Source: Pasteurella oralis (GTDB taxonomy: Bacteria; Pseudomonadota; Gammaproteobacteria; Enterobacterales; Pasteurellaceae). From it: a stretch of DNA of 64,000 nt. The first letter of the stretch is position 1, and the number at the start of each line of letters is the position of its first letter. Below are positions 1 through 9,061 of the stretch, piece by piece. The stretch is from the NCBI RefSeq assembly GCF_002850605.1, contig NZ_NXGB01000001.1:62001-126000 (forward strand), written 5' to 3'. The notes beneath the pieces were generated by a model, which was given only the letters and a program-made list of their open reading frames with translations, had not been told where the DNA came from and ran no database searches. The translations under genes and the position numbers were made by a program.

Positions 1-814
1 TGATAGAACCCGTCATTAAGAAGCTGGCGATTAAGGTATCTAATAATAAATTTATTTGACTAACAGATACTCCAAACAACGCGGGGATCATCAGTGTACG
101 GATTTTTTTTACCCCTTCATCATGCCAAGCCCACTTGGGTTTTACTAATAGACCTGCTTGTTTTAAAAAAGGAATTTGGAATAAAAATTGCAGTAAACCA
201 CCGAGAAAGATTCCAATTGCGAGAGCGAGATCAGGATTATTCATACGTGGTGCAAGGAAAAGAGCGGTACAAATCATGGCAATATTGAGCAGAACTGGTG
301 AAAAAGACATCACACCAAATTTACCAATAGTATTGAGAATAGCACCGGATAAGGCAACAAAAGTGACAAACCACAAGTAAGGAAACGTCACTTTTAATAA
401 TAATGAAGCTTGTTCAAATTTGACTGCATTAGCTCCATCATTAAGCCAATCTAAAAACCAACCAGTTCCAAAAATAGCTGCAACAAGTGGAGAAAAAATC
501 ATCGCAAAGAGTGTCACGATTGACACTAATCCACCCAAAGTGCCAGATACTTTACCGATAAATTCTCGTGTTTTATCAATATCGCCCGATTTTTGGTATT
601 CGGCAAGGACGGGAACAAAGGCTTGTGAGAATGCACCTTCTGCAAAGAGACGACGGAGAAAATTGGGAATTTTATTGGCGAATAAAAAAACATCTGCGGC
701 AACGCCTGCCCCTAATAAATTCGCGATAACAACATCTCGTATTAAGCCTAAAATACGTGATAATAAAGTCATTGAACTGACCACAATGCCTGATTTTAAT
801 AATCCTTTGCTCAA
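1..814 (-). CDS. murJ: Lipid II flippase MurJ (MviN), N-terminal part
   Basis: Inner-membrane flippase that moves lipid-linked peptidoglycan precursor to the periplasmic face. Reading the minus strand gives about 271 residues beginning LSKGLLKSGIVVSSMTLLSR, followed by LGLIRDVVIANLLG and FLRRLFAEGAFSQAFVPVL, the conserved N-terminal signature of the MviN/MurJ family, and then several hydrophobic helices. The reading frame is open to the left edge, so the C-terminal half (family length about 510 residues) lies outside. The likely start is TTG at 812-814; no ATG lies in frame near the alignment start, and the ribosome site is weak. murJ next to and divergent from rpsT is also the arrangement I recall in Haemophilus. 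Identity is confident; the start is less so. Confidence 0.93.
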   Translation of the reverse strand, partial: MSKGLLKSGIVVSSMTLLSRILGLIRDVVIANLLGAGVAADVFLFANKIPNFLRRLFAEGAFSQAFVPVLAEYQKSGDIDKTREFIGKVSGTLGGLVSIVTLFAMIFSPLVAAIFGTGWFLDWLNDGANAVKFEQASLLLKVTFPYLWFVTFVALSGAILNTIGKFGVMSFSPVLLNIAMICTALFLAPRMNNPDLALAIGIFLGGLLQFLFQIPFLKQAGLLVKPKWAWHDEGVKKIRTLMIPALFGVSVSQINLLLDTLIASFLMTGSI

Positions 815-1032
815 AATAATGTACTCGACTTGGTTGTCTGAATAAATTTTACTTAATTGTATAGAAATTTCGTTTTTACGCTATATTCTATGTAAAAAAA
901 CTGCTAAAATCTCGCCCACATCGTTTGGTGAGCCATCTTAAGCGAGCTTAATTGATATAACGATGCGAAAACTTTCGGTTGTGTCTCACCGAAACCAATA
1001 ACAAATTTTCAGTGACAACGCCAAATTAGTCA

Positions 1033-1061
1033 TTGACAAAAGCATAGAAAATAGGCATATT
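1033..1061 (+). promoter_or_regulatory. Sigma70 promoter of rpsT
   Basis: A consensus TTGACA at 1033-1038 is followed 17 bases later by CATATT at 1056-1061, 53 bases before the rpsT start. This is the best promoter in the murJ-rpsT intergenic stretch (815-1113). A small hairpin (TTTCGGT at 973-979 with ACCGAAA at 988-994) lies upstream and has no obvious role. Confidence 0.6.
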
Positions 1062-1113
1062 TTACGCCTTTAATTTATCTCGTTTACTAACAAATAATTT
1101 TAGGAGTTTGACC

Positions 1114-1377
1114 TTGGCTAATATCAAGTCAGCTAAAAAACGTGCGATTCAATCAGAAAAACGCCGTCAGCACAATGCAAGTCAACGCTCAATGATGCGT
1201 ACTTACATTAAAAAAGTTTACGCAGCAGTAGCAGCAGGTGATAAATCAGTAGCAGAAGCAGCATTTGTAGAAATGCAAAAAGTTGTAGATAGAATGGCTT
1301 CTAAAGGTTTAATTCACGTGAACAAAGCAGCGAACCACAAAGCTAAATTATCTGCACAAATCAAAAAATTAGCATAA
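1114..1377 (+). CDS. rpsT: 30S ribosomal protein S20
   Basis: Primary 16S rRNA-binding protein of the small subunit. The 87-residue product begins [20 protein letters not shown] after the initiator and ends [13 protein letters not shown], matching S20 over its whole length. The start is TTG at 1114. An upstream in-frame TTG at 1108 touches the Shine-Dalgarno TAGGAG (1101-1106), so 1114 is the usable codon. A rare UUG start is known for E. coli rpsT, where it takes part in S20 autoregulation, and the same control is likely here. The gene stands alone with its own promoter and terminator. Confidence 0.97.
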   Translation: MANIKSAKKRAIQSEKRRQHNASQRSMMRTYIKKVYAAVAAGDKSVAEAAFVEMQKVVDRMASKGLIHVNKAANHKAKLSAQIKKLA

Positions 1378-1398
1378 TTTTTGACTTTTAAATAATAT

Positions 1399-1431
1399 AA
1401 AACCGCACTTTAGTTGAAGTTGCGGTTTTTT
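1399..1431 (+). terminator. rpsT terminator containing an uptake sequence
   Basis: AAAACCGCACTT at 1399-1410 pairs imperfectly with AAGTTGCGGTTTT at 1417-1429 and is followed by a T run. The left arm contains the uptake sequence complement ACCGCACTT. Confidence 0.8.
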
Positions 1432-1465
1432 ATTGCCTTTTTTCTGTGAATGATGCGCTTTGGTG

Positions 1466-2149
1466 TTATTTATTAAAACGTTTACGGCGACGATGGTAGT
1501 GTAATGTATTTTTCACGGGTTTTAAGATGCGAGACGGTTTAGTATCGGTTTTTGTGCGGTATGCTCTACGATAATGACTTAAAAAATAATGTACTGAGCT
1601 AGCGAGTAATATACCAGCGAGAAAAACAATAATCAGTTCGCCGTAGAGCTGGTGAAAAATTTGATCGATTTTGTTTTGTGTCGTTTTACCATATTTAGCA
1701 TCGAAGGTGACGCGTAAGAAACCTTCGATACCATTAGAAGAATAAATAGGTTCAACAATTTGCTGGGTATTGCTATCATCGTCTTGTTGCGTTTGACTAG
1801 CTAAACCTAAAGTTGAGCGTAAGTCTTTAGATTGGTTAGTTTGTGCTAATAATTCGCCATTATTCGCGTAAATAGAAGCATCAAGTACAAATTCTTCTTT
1901 AGCGAAAGAATTTAAATTTTCGTTCAATTTTTCCGTACTCGCATTGTTCACGAGCAACATAGAAAATAAGTTTGCTTGTTGACGTACTAATAAATGCGAT
2001 AAGTTGGATACCTGATTAACACTCGCTAATTGTGAACCAATTTTAAATTGTTGTACCCCAAATAAAATGACCGCAATGGTGGCGACACAAAATAAAATGA
2101 TCGAGATGATCATGGTAAGTTTAATCAGTTTTTCTTTGGCTAAATGCAA
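1466..2149 (-). CDS. ahpA: AhpA/YtjB (Smp) family membrane protein
   Basis: Inner-membrane protein with a periplasmic domain of unknown biochemical function; the family was once called Smp or hemolysin-associated protein. The 227-residue product has a transmembrane segment near residues 12-33, a periplasmic stretch of about 130 residues, a second transmembrane segment near 170-190 and a very basic cytoplasmic tail (HYHRRRKRFNK). The start is TTG at 2149, preceded by AGGA. It is divergent from serB, the same pairing as ytjB-serB in E. coli, which supports the family assignment. The function remains unproven. Confidence 0.82.
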   Translation of the reverse strand: MHLAKEKLIKLTMIISIILFCVATIAVILFGVQQFKIGSQLASVNQVSNLSHLLVRQQANLFSMLLVNNASTEKLNENLNSFAKEEFVLDASIYANNGELLAQTNQSKDLRSTLGLASQTQQDDDSNTQQIVEPIYSSNGIEGFLRVTFDAKYGKTTQNKIDQIFHQLYGELIIVFLAGILLASSVHYFLSHYRRAYRTKTDTKPSRILKPVKNTLHYHRRRKRFNK

Positions 2150-2226
2150 GTTCTTTTTTCCTAAAGATAAGTAAATAAGCTAGAATACAACCACTTTATT
2201 TTAAATCACAATTTACAGGATTTTCT

Positions 2227-3180
2227 ATGCAAACACAAAATCTTGCAACCATTACTCAATATTTCCCTCAATTCCCAACAACATTTTTAGCCGATGAAAG
2301 ACCAACTATGGGTCAGACAAAATTTATTTTGTATGGAGCAGATTTAAATTATGCGCGATTACAACAATTTCAGCAAAAATGCGGTGAAAATTTTGTTATT
2401 TTAGATGGCTGGACTGTTTTATACAATACTGTTGTGCTATTACAAGGAACATGGCAAGCACAGTGGCTCACTTATGCGCATGAACTTAGTTTAGATCTTG
2501 CACAAATTGATTTTGTTCCACGTTTAAAACAAGCTGGTTTGTTGGTGATGGATATGGATTCCACTGCGATTCAAATTGAATGTATTGACGAAATAGCAAA
2601 ATTAGCGGGTACAGGCGAGTTAGTTTCCTCAATTACAGCGCAAACAATGCGTGGCGAATTGGATTTTGAGCAAAGTTTGCGTCGTCGTGTAGCTACGTTA
2701 AAAGGCGCATCAGAACAGATTTTAGTACAAGTTAGAGAAAATTTACCTTTAATGCCAGGATTAGTGGAAACCATTAATCAGTTACAACAATATGGTTGGA
2801 AAACGGCAATTGCGTCTGGTGGATTCACTTATTTTACAGATTATTTAAGAGCAATCTTAAAGCTTGATTATACAGTGTCAAATCAGTTTGAAATCCAAGA
2901 TGGAATATTAACTGGTGAAGTCAAAGGTCGTGTGGTTGATGCGGAATATAAAGCTACAACATTGCAGCAATTAGCACAACAATATGAGATTACGCCAGAC
3001 AATACAGTTGCTATTGGTGATGGTGCGAATGATTTAGCCATGCTGACAGTAGCTGGATTAGGGGTTGCATTGCATGCCAAACCAAAAGTGCAACAACAGG
3101 CGAAAATTGTGGTAAACTTCGCAGACTTTAGTGCACTTTTGTGTTTATTGAGTGCGAATGATCGATTAACTAAGGAGTAA
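2227..3180 (+). CDS. serB: Phosphoserine phosphatase
   Basis: Catalyses the last step of serine synthesis, hydrolysis of O-phospho-L-serine. The 317 residues compare with about 322 in E. coli SerB. The haloacid dehalogenase core is intact: nucleophile motif DMDSTAIQIECIDEIA near residue 107, the ASGGFTYF serine motif in the middle, and GDGANDLAML near residue 262. The N-terminal 90 residues form the family's ACT-like extension. The start ATG follows CAGGA. yajQ begins 6 bases after the stop, with its ribosome site overlapping the serB end, so the two are cotranscribed. Confidence 0.97.
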   Translation: MQTQNLATITQYFPQFPTTFLADERPTMGQTKFILYGADLNYARLQQFQQKCGENFVILDGWTVLYNTVVLLQGTWQAQWLTYAHELSLDLAQIDFVPRLKQAGLLVMDMDSTAIQIECIDEIAKLAGTGELVSSITAQTMRGELDFEQSLRRRVATLKGASEQILVQVRENLPLMPGLVETINQLQQYGWKTAIASGGFTYFTDYLRAILKLDYTVSNQFEIQDGILTGEVKGRVVDAEYKATTLQQLAQQYEITPDNTVAIGDGANDLAMLTVAGLGVALHAKPKVQQQAKIVVNFADFSALLCLLSANDRLTKE

Positions 3181-3186
3181 ATAATC

Positions 3187-3678
3187 ATGCCTTCTTTTGA
3201 TATTGTGTCTGAAATTACTTTACATGAAGTACGCAATGCAGTAGACAATGCAAATCGTGATTTAACAAATCGTTGGGATTTTCGTAATGTGCAAGCGGCA
3301 ATTGAGCTAAACGAAAAGAGTGAAACGATTAAAGTTTCTAGTGAATCAGATTTTCAAGTTGAACAGTTAGTTGATATTTTGCGTAATGCTTGTATTAAAC
3401 GTGGTATCGATTCTAGCTCATTAGCTATTCCAACTGAGTATGAACACAGTGGTAAAACTTATAGTAAAGAAATTAAGTTAAAACAAGGGATTGAAACTGA
3501 GATGGCGAAGAAAATTACTAAGTTAATTAAGGACGCTAAATTGAAAGTCCAAACACAGATTCAAGGTGATCAAGTACGTGTGACGGGTAAATCAAGAGAT
3601 GATTTACAAGCGACGATTCAGTTAGTGAAGAATGCAGAACTAGGACAACCTTTCCAATTTAATAATTTTAGAGATTGA
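3187..3678 (+). CDS. yajQ: YajQ family nucleotide-binding protein
   Basis: The product is a full-length (163-residue) YajQ/DUF520 protein, beginning PSFDIVSEI and containing TNRWDFRNV and KIKDAK-like basic helices. The family binds nucleotides, and some members are reported to bind cyclic di-GMP and act as transcriptional co-regulators; whether this member does so cannot be seen from the sequence. It has a good Shine-Dalgarno (AAGGAG) overlapping the serB stop, so translation is probably coupled. Confidence 0.93.
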   Translation: MPSFDIVSEITLHEVRNAVDNANRDLTNRWDFRNVQAAIELNEKSETIKVSSESDFQVEQLVDILRNACIKRGIDSSSLAIPTEYEHSGKTYSKEIKLKQGIETEMAKKITKLIKDAKLKVQTQIQGDQVRVTGKSRDDLQATIQLVKNAELGQPFQFNNFRD

Positions 3679-4017
3679 TTTTTAAACAGTATTCATATTA
3701 AGGTTCTTATTGATCTGCCTCTCAAAACTTGGCTTTATATTCAACTGACTAAGAGGCAGTTTCTTATGCCCAAATATATCCAATGCTTCAAATAACAAGT
3801 AATTGGCTTCTATCTTGAAAATCATCACAAATATTTTCATTGACCTAAAACAACTATCACATGTTGAATAACACAATATCAGTATTCAGGTAGACACGGA
3901 GTTGTTGTTAGGAAAAAAAGAAAGACTGTGCAGGCAATGTTAATAATACTGTATTCCAACATTTAAGTTTTAGCTTATTTAGCTGTTAGCTGGAATACAG
4001 TGTAAAAATGAGTTAAT
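3679..4017. other. Gene-poor stretch with an 11-bp perfect inverted repeat
   Basis: No convincing gene is visible in these 339 bases. A 64-codon minus-strand frame (3682-3876) resembles nothing I recognise and has no ribosome site. The end next to the GlsB gene holds ACTGTATTCCA at 3948-3958 and its perfect complement TGGAATACAGT at 3991-4001, separated by 32 bases. It could be a terminator stem for the GlsB gene, although there is no clear T run, or the ends of a decayed small element. Confidence 0.55.
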
Positions 4018-4278
4018 TTATTTCATTATTTTGAGATATCTTAAGATAAAGATAAGTAAGCTTGCGCCTAATACACCAAATAGTAAGCCTGACATTGTAA
4101 AGCTGCCAGCAGTATGAGCAGAACCGATATCAAGTAGATCACCAAATACCCAACGACCAAGTGATGAACCTATAATACCGATGATGATGTTCATTAACAG
4201 ACCCATGTCACTTTTCATGACTTTTTCTGCAATCCAACCAATTAAAGCGCCTACGATAATAGCTGAAATCCACCCCAT
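4018..4278 (-). CDS. GlsB/YeaQ/YmgE family stress-response membrane protein
   Basis: An 86-residue, very hydrophobic and glycine-rich protein with three predicted transmembrane segments. It begins MGWISAIIVGALIGWIAEK, with the MGLLMNIIIGIIGSSLGRW block typical of the transglycosylase-associated (GlsB/YeaQ) family. Members are often induced by stress, and their molecular role is unknown. The start at 4278 is chosen over a longer frame because AGAGGAG lies just upstream. The gene stands alone and is flanked by an inverted repeat on each side (3948-4001 downstream, 4335-4400 upstream). Confidence 0.88.
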   Translation of the reverse strand: MGWISAIIVGALIGWIAEKVMKSDMGLLMNIIIGIIGSSLGRWVFGDLLDIGSAHTAGSFTMSGLLFGVLGASLLIFILRYLKIMK

Positions 4279-4334
4279 ATTTTTCTCCTCTATGCGTAAG
4301 TCAATAAAAACTAAAATCAAATATTGAATAAAAA

Positions 4335-4400
4335 AGTGTTTTTGTAATCATTTATGTACGCTGTTTTTCACCAATAAGTACATGCCTTATACAAAACACT
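4335..4400. repeat. Nested inverted repeat upstream of the GlsB-type gene
   Basis: The outer arms AGTGTTTTTGTA (4335-4346) and TACAAAACACT (4390-4400) enclose inner arms ATGTAC (4354-4359) and GTACAT (4378-4383). Together they could fold into one long interrupted hairpin in the leader or promoter region of the minus-strand GlsB-type gene. The rest of the stretch 4279-4604 shows nothing else I can support. Confidence 0.4.
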
Positions 4401-4604
4401 GTAATAGAGTTTAACATGAATATAACAATATAGCTTTAAATATATACAAATTTCGGATGTTGACTTTAATTTCAAATAGTGAGCTAAGGAAATAATCAAT
4501 GTGATGATTCAACCATTAATCAGCAATGTATTTTTATAACATGAGTCAATGCGTTTATGTATATTTGCTTTGAAGCAGAGTAGTAAAAAGAGTTGAGTAG
4601 AAAA

Positions 4605-4681
4605 TGGTGCCCCCAACAGGACTTGAACCTGTGACCAATCGATTATGAGTCGACTGCTCTGACCGACTGAGCTATGGGGGC
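4605..4681 (-). tRNA. ileX: tRNA-Ile (CAU anticodon, lysidine type)
   Basis: A 77-base cloverleaf on the minus strand with acceptor arms GCCCCCA/TGGGGGC, encoded CCA, T loop TTCAAGT and anticodon loop CTCATAA (anticodon CAU). CAU could mean methionine or the lysidine-modified isoleucine tRNA. The body (AGCAGTCGA-loop-TCGAT, TTGGTC variable region) looks like E. coli ileX rather than elongator tRNA-Met, and the position just downstream of rpoD matches ileX in E. coli. The isoleucine assignment is therefore favoured and would need TilS modification. Confidence 0.8.
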
Positions 4682-4767
4682 GGTCTTATGAATTGAAAAC
4701 TTGGGAATTATAGAGAAATCTTATAATAAAGTCTAGGACTTGGCTGTCGCATGTTTTAAATTTAAAC

Positions 4768-4797
4768 AAAAAAGCTGTTAATTTTATTAACAGCCTT
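4768..4797 (-). terminator. rpoD operon terminator
   Basis: On the minus strand, GGCTGTTAAT and ATTAACAGC form a stem with a short loop, followed by a run of T, about 15 bases after the rpoD stop. It separates the operon from the tRNA gene. Confidence 0.8.
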
Positions 4798-4810
4798 TGA
4801 ATCTTTAATA

Positions 4811-6688
4811 TTATTCGTCTAAGAAACTTCTTAATGTCTCGGAACGACTCGGATGACGGAGTTTACGTAACGCTTTAGCTTCGATTTGACGGATACGCTC
4901 ACGTGTGACATCAAATTGTTTACCAACTTCTTCTAAAGTATGGTCAGTATTCATATCAATACCAAAACGCATACGTAATACTTTCGCTTCACGTGGTGTT
5001 AAACCTTCAAGTACTTCATGGGTTGCAACTTTTAGACTTTGTGCTGTAGCAGAATCTAATGGCAGCTCAAGTGTTGAATCTTCAATGAAATCTCCTAAAT
5101 GTGAATCATCATCATCACCAATTGGCGTTTCCATTGAAATTGGTTCTTTCGCAATTTTTAATACCTTACGAATTTTATCTTCTGGCATACCCATACGTTC
5201 TGCTAGTTCTTCTGGTGAAGCTTCACGTCCCATTTCTTGTAACATTTGACGCGAAATACGATTTAATTTATTAATTGTTTCGATCATATGTACAGGAATA
5301 CGGATCGTTCTTGCTTGGTCTGCGATAGAACGTGTGATGGCTTGACGAATCCACCAAGTTGCATAAGTTGAGAATTTATAACCACGACGATATTCAAATT
5401 TATCAACCGCCTTCATTAAACCAATGTTACCTTCTTGGATCAGATCTAAAAATTGTAAGCCACGGTTAGTATATTTTTTAGCAATTGAAATCACTAAACG
5501 TAAGTTAGCTTCAACCATTTCTTTTTTGGCACGGCGCGCTTTTAATTCGCCTGCCGCAATACGTTCACAAACTTCACGAATTTGTTGTACGGTAAGGTTT
5601 GTTTGGCTTTCAATTTCCAGAATATTTTGAATGTGATAACGAATTTCTGCTTCGTGTTTAGCCAACTTTTCTGACCATGTTTTACTTGATGACAATGCTT
5701 TGACTAACCAAGTATCTTGGTTTTCATGCCCAACGAACACTTTTTGGAATTGTTCTTTTGGCATTTTTGCTTTATCAACAACAATTTTTTGAATACTACG
5801 TTCTTGTAAGCGTACAGAACGCATCATGTTGCTCATTAAGTTAACAAGCATGTCAAATTGTTTCGGGACTAAGCGGAATTGAGTGAAAACATCAGCTAAT
5901 GCTTGGATTTGATCTTTTGATTTTTTACTTGTACGACCATGTTTTTCAATGAATGCCATTGTTTTGCCATGCTGAGTTCTTAATTCTAAGAATTTTTCAC
6001 GGGCAACTTCGGGATCAATTGAATTATCAGAGTCGCTGTCATCGCTTGAGCTTGTTTCTTCACTTTCTTCTTCCTCTTCCTCTTCCTCCTCATCATCATT
6101 GATCTCTACGGTGACGTTACTTGAATCTTCATCCTCATCATAAGATTCTTCAATTTCAGCAACTTCTCCTTCCGTCATTGCATTAGGATCAACAAAACCT
6201 GTAATTAAATCAGCTAAACGGACACCGCCTTCTTCGACGAGATCATATTGTTCAAGTAAATAGCTAATCGCTTCAGGATAGAAGGCAATTGCGCTTTGTA
6301 CTTCATTGATCCCTTCTTCAATACGTTTCGCAATATCAATTTCACCTTCGCGAGTAAGGAGTTCTACACTACCCATTTCACGCATATACATACGCACAGG
6401 GTCAGTTGTACGTCCAATTTCAGCTTCAACACTGGATAGCACTTGTGTTGCTTCTTCCACTGCATCTTCGTCAGCAATCGCTTCATTTAACATCAGATCA
6501 TCTGCATCAGGTGCGGTTTCTAGCACTTGAATACCCATATCGTTGATCATCTGAATAATATCTTCAATTTGTTCTGCATCCACGAGCTCTTCAGGCAGGT
6601 GATCGTTCACCTCTGCATAAGTGAGATAGCCTTGTTCTTTGCCTTGTGCGATTAACAATTTCAATTGAGATTGTGGATTTTGATCCAT
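4811..6688 (-). CDS. rpoD: RNA polymerase sigma factor RpoD (sigma70)
   Basis: The housekeeping sigma factor. Its 625 residues compare with 613 in E. coli. Region 1.1 is at the N terminus, region 1.2 is near [11 protein letters not shown], and region 2 contains [28 protein letters not shown] and the -10 reading helix. Region 3 ([11 protein letters not shown]) is followed by region 4.2 with [19 protein letters not shown], which reads the -35 element. The non-conserved insert near residues 180-225 is extremely acidic and contains nine consecutive glutamates encoded by GAA/GAG triplets. It is the last gene of the rpsU-dnaG-rpoD operon. Confidence 0.98.
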   Translation of the reverse strand: MDQNPQSQLKLLIAQGKEQGYLTYAEVNDHLPEELVDAEQIEDIIQMINDMGIQVLETAPDADDLMLNEAIADEDAVEEATQVLSSVEAEIGRTTDPVRMYMREMGSVELLTREGEIDIAKRIEEGINEVQSAIAFYPEAISYLLEQYDLVEEGGVRLADLITGFVDPNAMTEGEVAEIEESYDEDEDSSNVTVEINDDEEEEEEEEESEETSSSDDSDSDNSIDPEVAREKFLELRTQHGKTMAFIEKHGRTSKKSKDQIQALADVFTQFRLVPKQFDMLVNLMSNMMRSVRLQERSIQKIVVDKAKMPKEQFQKVFVGHENQDTWLVKALSSSKTWSEKLAKHEAEIRYHIQNILEIESQTNLTVQQIREVCERIAAGELKARRAKKEMVEANLRLVISIAKKYTNRGLQFLDLIQEGNIGLMKAVDKFEYRRGYKFSTYATWWIRQAITRSIADQARTIRIPVHMIETINKLNRISRQMLQEMGREASPEELAERMGMPEDKIRKVLKIAKEPISMETPIGDDDDSHLGDFIEDSTLELPLDSATAQSLKVATHEVLEGLTPREAKVLRMRFGIDMNTDHTLEEVGKQFDVTRERIRQIEAKALRKLRHPSRSETLRSFLDE

Positions 6689-6763
6689 AATAATATATCC
6701 GCCTTGATTGAGTAGTTATGAAGATAAAATACGTCTGATTTTATCATTGTTATAATAGATTAA

Positions 6764-8512
6764 CTATGCCTTTTGTTGTTTTTTCAATAATAATTGCGTT
6801 AACTTTTGTCGTTCATCCAGACTTAGTCCTTCTGAGCGATCTTTGGCAATTAATGAATCTATTTCACGTTCAATAAGTTGAAAATAGAAATAACGTAATG
6901 TGTCTTTAAATGTTTCTTCAATTTTTTCATCTTCTACAAGATGATCCCAAACAGCCAAAATTTCAAGGGCCTTGCTATGTTCCGTATCTCGCCAATACTC
7001 CAAGATTTGCCCTGTGGTAATACCCACTTTTTCTTGGCAAAGTGCGGTCAGTTTTTCAAATAATTCAAGACCTGATTCATTCAGTACTTTTAATGGCACC
7101 AGATTAGGAACGAGTTGGGCGAGTTCTGGATTTTGTAGTAATAATCCTATGAGTAAACGCATTGGCGTACGTTTAACAGTTTTTGGTTGAGTGTTGATTT
7201 TCACTTCAGTATAAGTAGGAATCATGCTCTCCAATTGTGTTTGGTCTAAAATTCCTAGTTTTTGTGCTAGGGTATTACGTAATGATAAACGTAACATTTC
7301 ACCCGGAATTTTTTTGATTAAAGGTACAGCTAATGCTGCGAGTTTTGTTTTGCCTTCTTTGGTTGAGAAATCTACCTGTGGTGCAAGACTAGAGAATAAA
7401 AACTCACTCAGTGATTGTGCTTTTTGAATGTAGTCTTCAAAACCTGTTTTACCATATTGGCGAATAAACGAATCGGGATCTTCACCATCAGGTAGGAAAA
7501 TAAATTTGAGTTGTCTGCCGTCTTCCAAATAAGGTAGCGCATTTTCAAAAGCACGCCAAGCGGCTTCACGTCCTGCACGATCACCATCGTAACAGCAAAT
7601 AGCTTGTTCAGTTGAACGAAATAATAATTGGATTTGTTCCGCAGTAGTGGCAGTACCAAGGGAAGCAACAGCGTAATTTATGCCAAATTGAGCTAATGCA
7701 ACCACATCCATATAACCTTCAACAACTAGTAGCATGTCAGGGCTTTCGTTACTTTGTAATGCTTCAAATAAGCCATAAAGCTCGTTACCTTTATGATATG
7801 TGGCACTTTCAGGTGAGTTTAAATATTTTGGCTTGTCATCATTCAAAACGCGCCCACCAAACGCAATAGTTCTACCACGACGATCTCGAATTGGGAACAT
7901 CACCCGATGACGAAAACGATCATAAATATCGCCGCGATCGTTACGTGAGAGCATACCAAGCTCAAAGAGTTTTTGTTGATCTTCTTTTGTTTTACCAAAG
8001 CGCTGTAAAACCGAATCGAAAGTATTTGGTACAAAACCAATTTGAAAACGTTCAATCACATCGGAGGATAAGCCACGTTGTTGCAAATAACTTTGGGCGG
8101 GAATATGTTGTGTTAATTGTTGTTGATAGAATTGTGCAATTTCTTGCATTAATTCATACAAATTGCGCTTAGTTTGGTAGTTTATTTGCTTACCGTTGAA
8201 TTGAGGTTTATTTTCACGTGGGATTTCAAGACCTAGTATGCCAGCTAATTCTTCAATTGCTTCCACAAACTCTAATTTATCATATTCCATTAAAAATGAA
8301 ATTGCATTGCCGTGGGCGCCACAACCAAAACAATGATAAAACTGTTTTTTTTGACTAACGGTAAATGAAGGGGTTTTTTCGTGATGAAATGGGCAACAAG
8401 CTTGGTAATCACGACCTGCTTTTTTGAGCTTTACTCGGGCATTGATAAGCTCCACGATATCTGTTTTGGCTAGCAGATCATCAATAAATGTGCGTGGAAT
8501 TGAGCCTTTCAT
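6764..8512 (-). CDS. dnaG: DNA primase
   Basis: Synthesises RNA primers at the replication fork. The 582 residues are collinear with E. coli DnaG. The N-terminal zinc finger has CCPFHHEKTPSF and YHCFGCGAHGN, the central TOPRIM domain has VVEGYMDVVALAQFG and CCYDGDRAGREA, and the C-terminal domain is the helicase-binding part. The ATG at 8512 is preferred to the TTG one codon upstream. The gene is the middle member of the macromolecular synthesis operon, with a hairpin between it and rpsU. Confidence 0.98.
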   Translation of the reverse strand: MKGSIPRTFIDDLLAKTDIVELINARVKLKKAGRDYQACCPFHHEKTPSFTVSQKKQFYHCFGCGAHGNAISFLMEYDKLEFVEAIEELAGILGLEIPRENKPQFNGKQINYQTKRNLYELMQEIAQFYQQQLTQHIPAQSYLQQRGLSSDVIERFQIGFVPNTFDSVLQRFGKTKEDQQKLFELGMLSRNDRGDIYDRFRHRVMFPIRDRRGRTIAFGGRVLNDDKPKYLNSPESATYHKGNELYGLFEALQSNESPDMLLVVEGYMDVVALAQFGINYAVASLGTATTAEQIQLLFRSTEQAICCYDGDRAGREAAWRAFENALPYLEDGRQLKFIFLPDGEDPDSFIRQYGKTGFEDYIQKAQSLSEFLFSSLAPQVDFSTKEGKTKLAALAVPLIKKIPGEMLRLSLRNTLAQKLGILDQTQLESMIPTYTEVKINTQPKTVKRTPMRLLIGLLLQNPELAQLVPNLVPLKVLNESGLELFEKLTALCQEKVGITTGQILEYWRDTEHSKALEILAVWDHLVEDEKIEETFKDTLRYFYFQLIEREIDSLIAKDRSEGLSLDERQKLTQLLLKKQQKA

Positions 8513-8565
8513 CAAGTTTGTGCCCTTTCAGTTAGGAGGTAAAATGGAGCTTATTGAATGAAACA

Positions 8566-8595
8566 AAACCGTGATACCTAGCGGTTTCACGGTTT
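8566..8595 (-). terminator. Internal hairpin between rpsU and dnaG
   Basis: AAACCGTGA (8566-8574) and TCACGGTTT (8587-8595) form a perfect 9-bp stem; the following minus-strand bases TTGTTTC give only a weak U run. E. coli has an internal terminator at the same place that makes rpsU transcripts outnumber dnaG, and this is the likely counterpart. Confidence 0.7.
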
Positions 8596-8628
8596 GTATA
8601 ACTCGAGTTTTAAATACTGTATTAAGTA

Positions 8629-8844
8629 TTAGTATAAACGCGTATTGCGTGCATTTTCACGTGCAACGCGTTTTGCGTGACGTTTAGCACGAGTTGCATT
8701 TTCACGTTTACGGATAGTCGTTGGTTTTTCATAAAATTCACGGCTGCGAACTTCCGCTAAAATACCAGCTTTTTCGCAAGAGCGTTTAAAACGACGTAAT
8801 GCAACGTCAAATGATTCGTTTTCACGTACTTTAATTACAGGCAT
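8629..8844 (-). CDS. rpsU: 30S ribosomal protein S21
   Basis: A 71-residue basic protein beginning [20 protein letters not shown] after the initiator and ending in arginine-rich helices, full length for S21. It opens the rpsU-dnaG-rpoD operon and is divergent from tsaD, both as in E. coli. AGGTGATT lies upstream as the ribosome site. Confidence 0.98.
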
Positions 8845-9061
8845 AAGCCAATCACCTCAATGGAATTAATTTTGCAATTGCTAATTTATTTTACCGTTTG
8901 GAATAAACGGCTTATTCAATGAAGGTCGCAATTTTAATCTACTTTTCGCTTAAAAGCAAAGGGAAGTTTGCTCTTTTCTATAAAAATCATTACCCAAACT
9001 GGTGAAAGAATAATAAACAAGGTAAAATCTCGCCACAAAAAGAAGCAGAAAGGAAAAACAA

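Noticed and set aside
420-845. A 141-codon plus-strand frame over the left edge
   Set aside because: It is antisense to murJ, whose minus-strand reading gives a convincing MviN/MurJ protein.
1108-1113. Start of rpsT at the TTG at 1108
   Set aside because: It lies immediately after the Shine-Dalgarno TAGGAG; the TTG at 1114 has proper spacing and matches the family N terminus.
3682-3876. 64-residue minus-strand frame after yajQ
   Set aside because: No ribosome site, no recognisable domain and an AT-rich intergenic setting.
4605-4681. tRNA-Met assignment
   Set aside because: The anticodon CAU alone is ambiguous; stem sequences and the rpoD neighbourhood favour lysidine tRNA-Ile.
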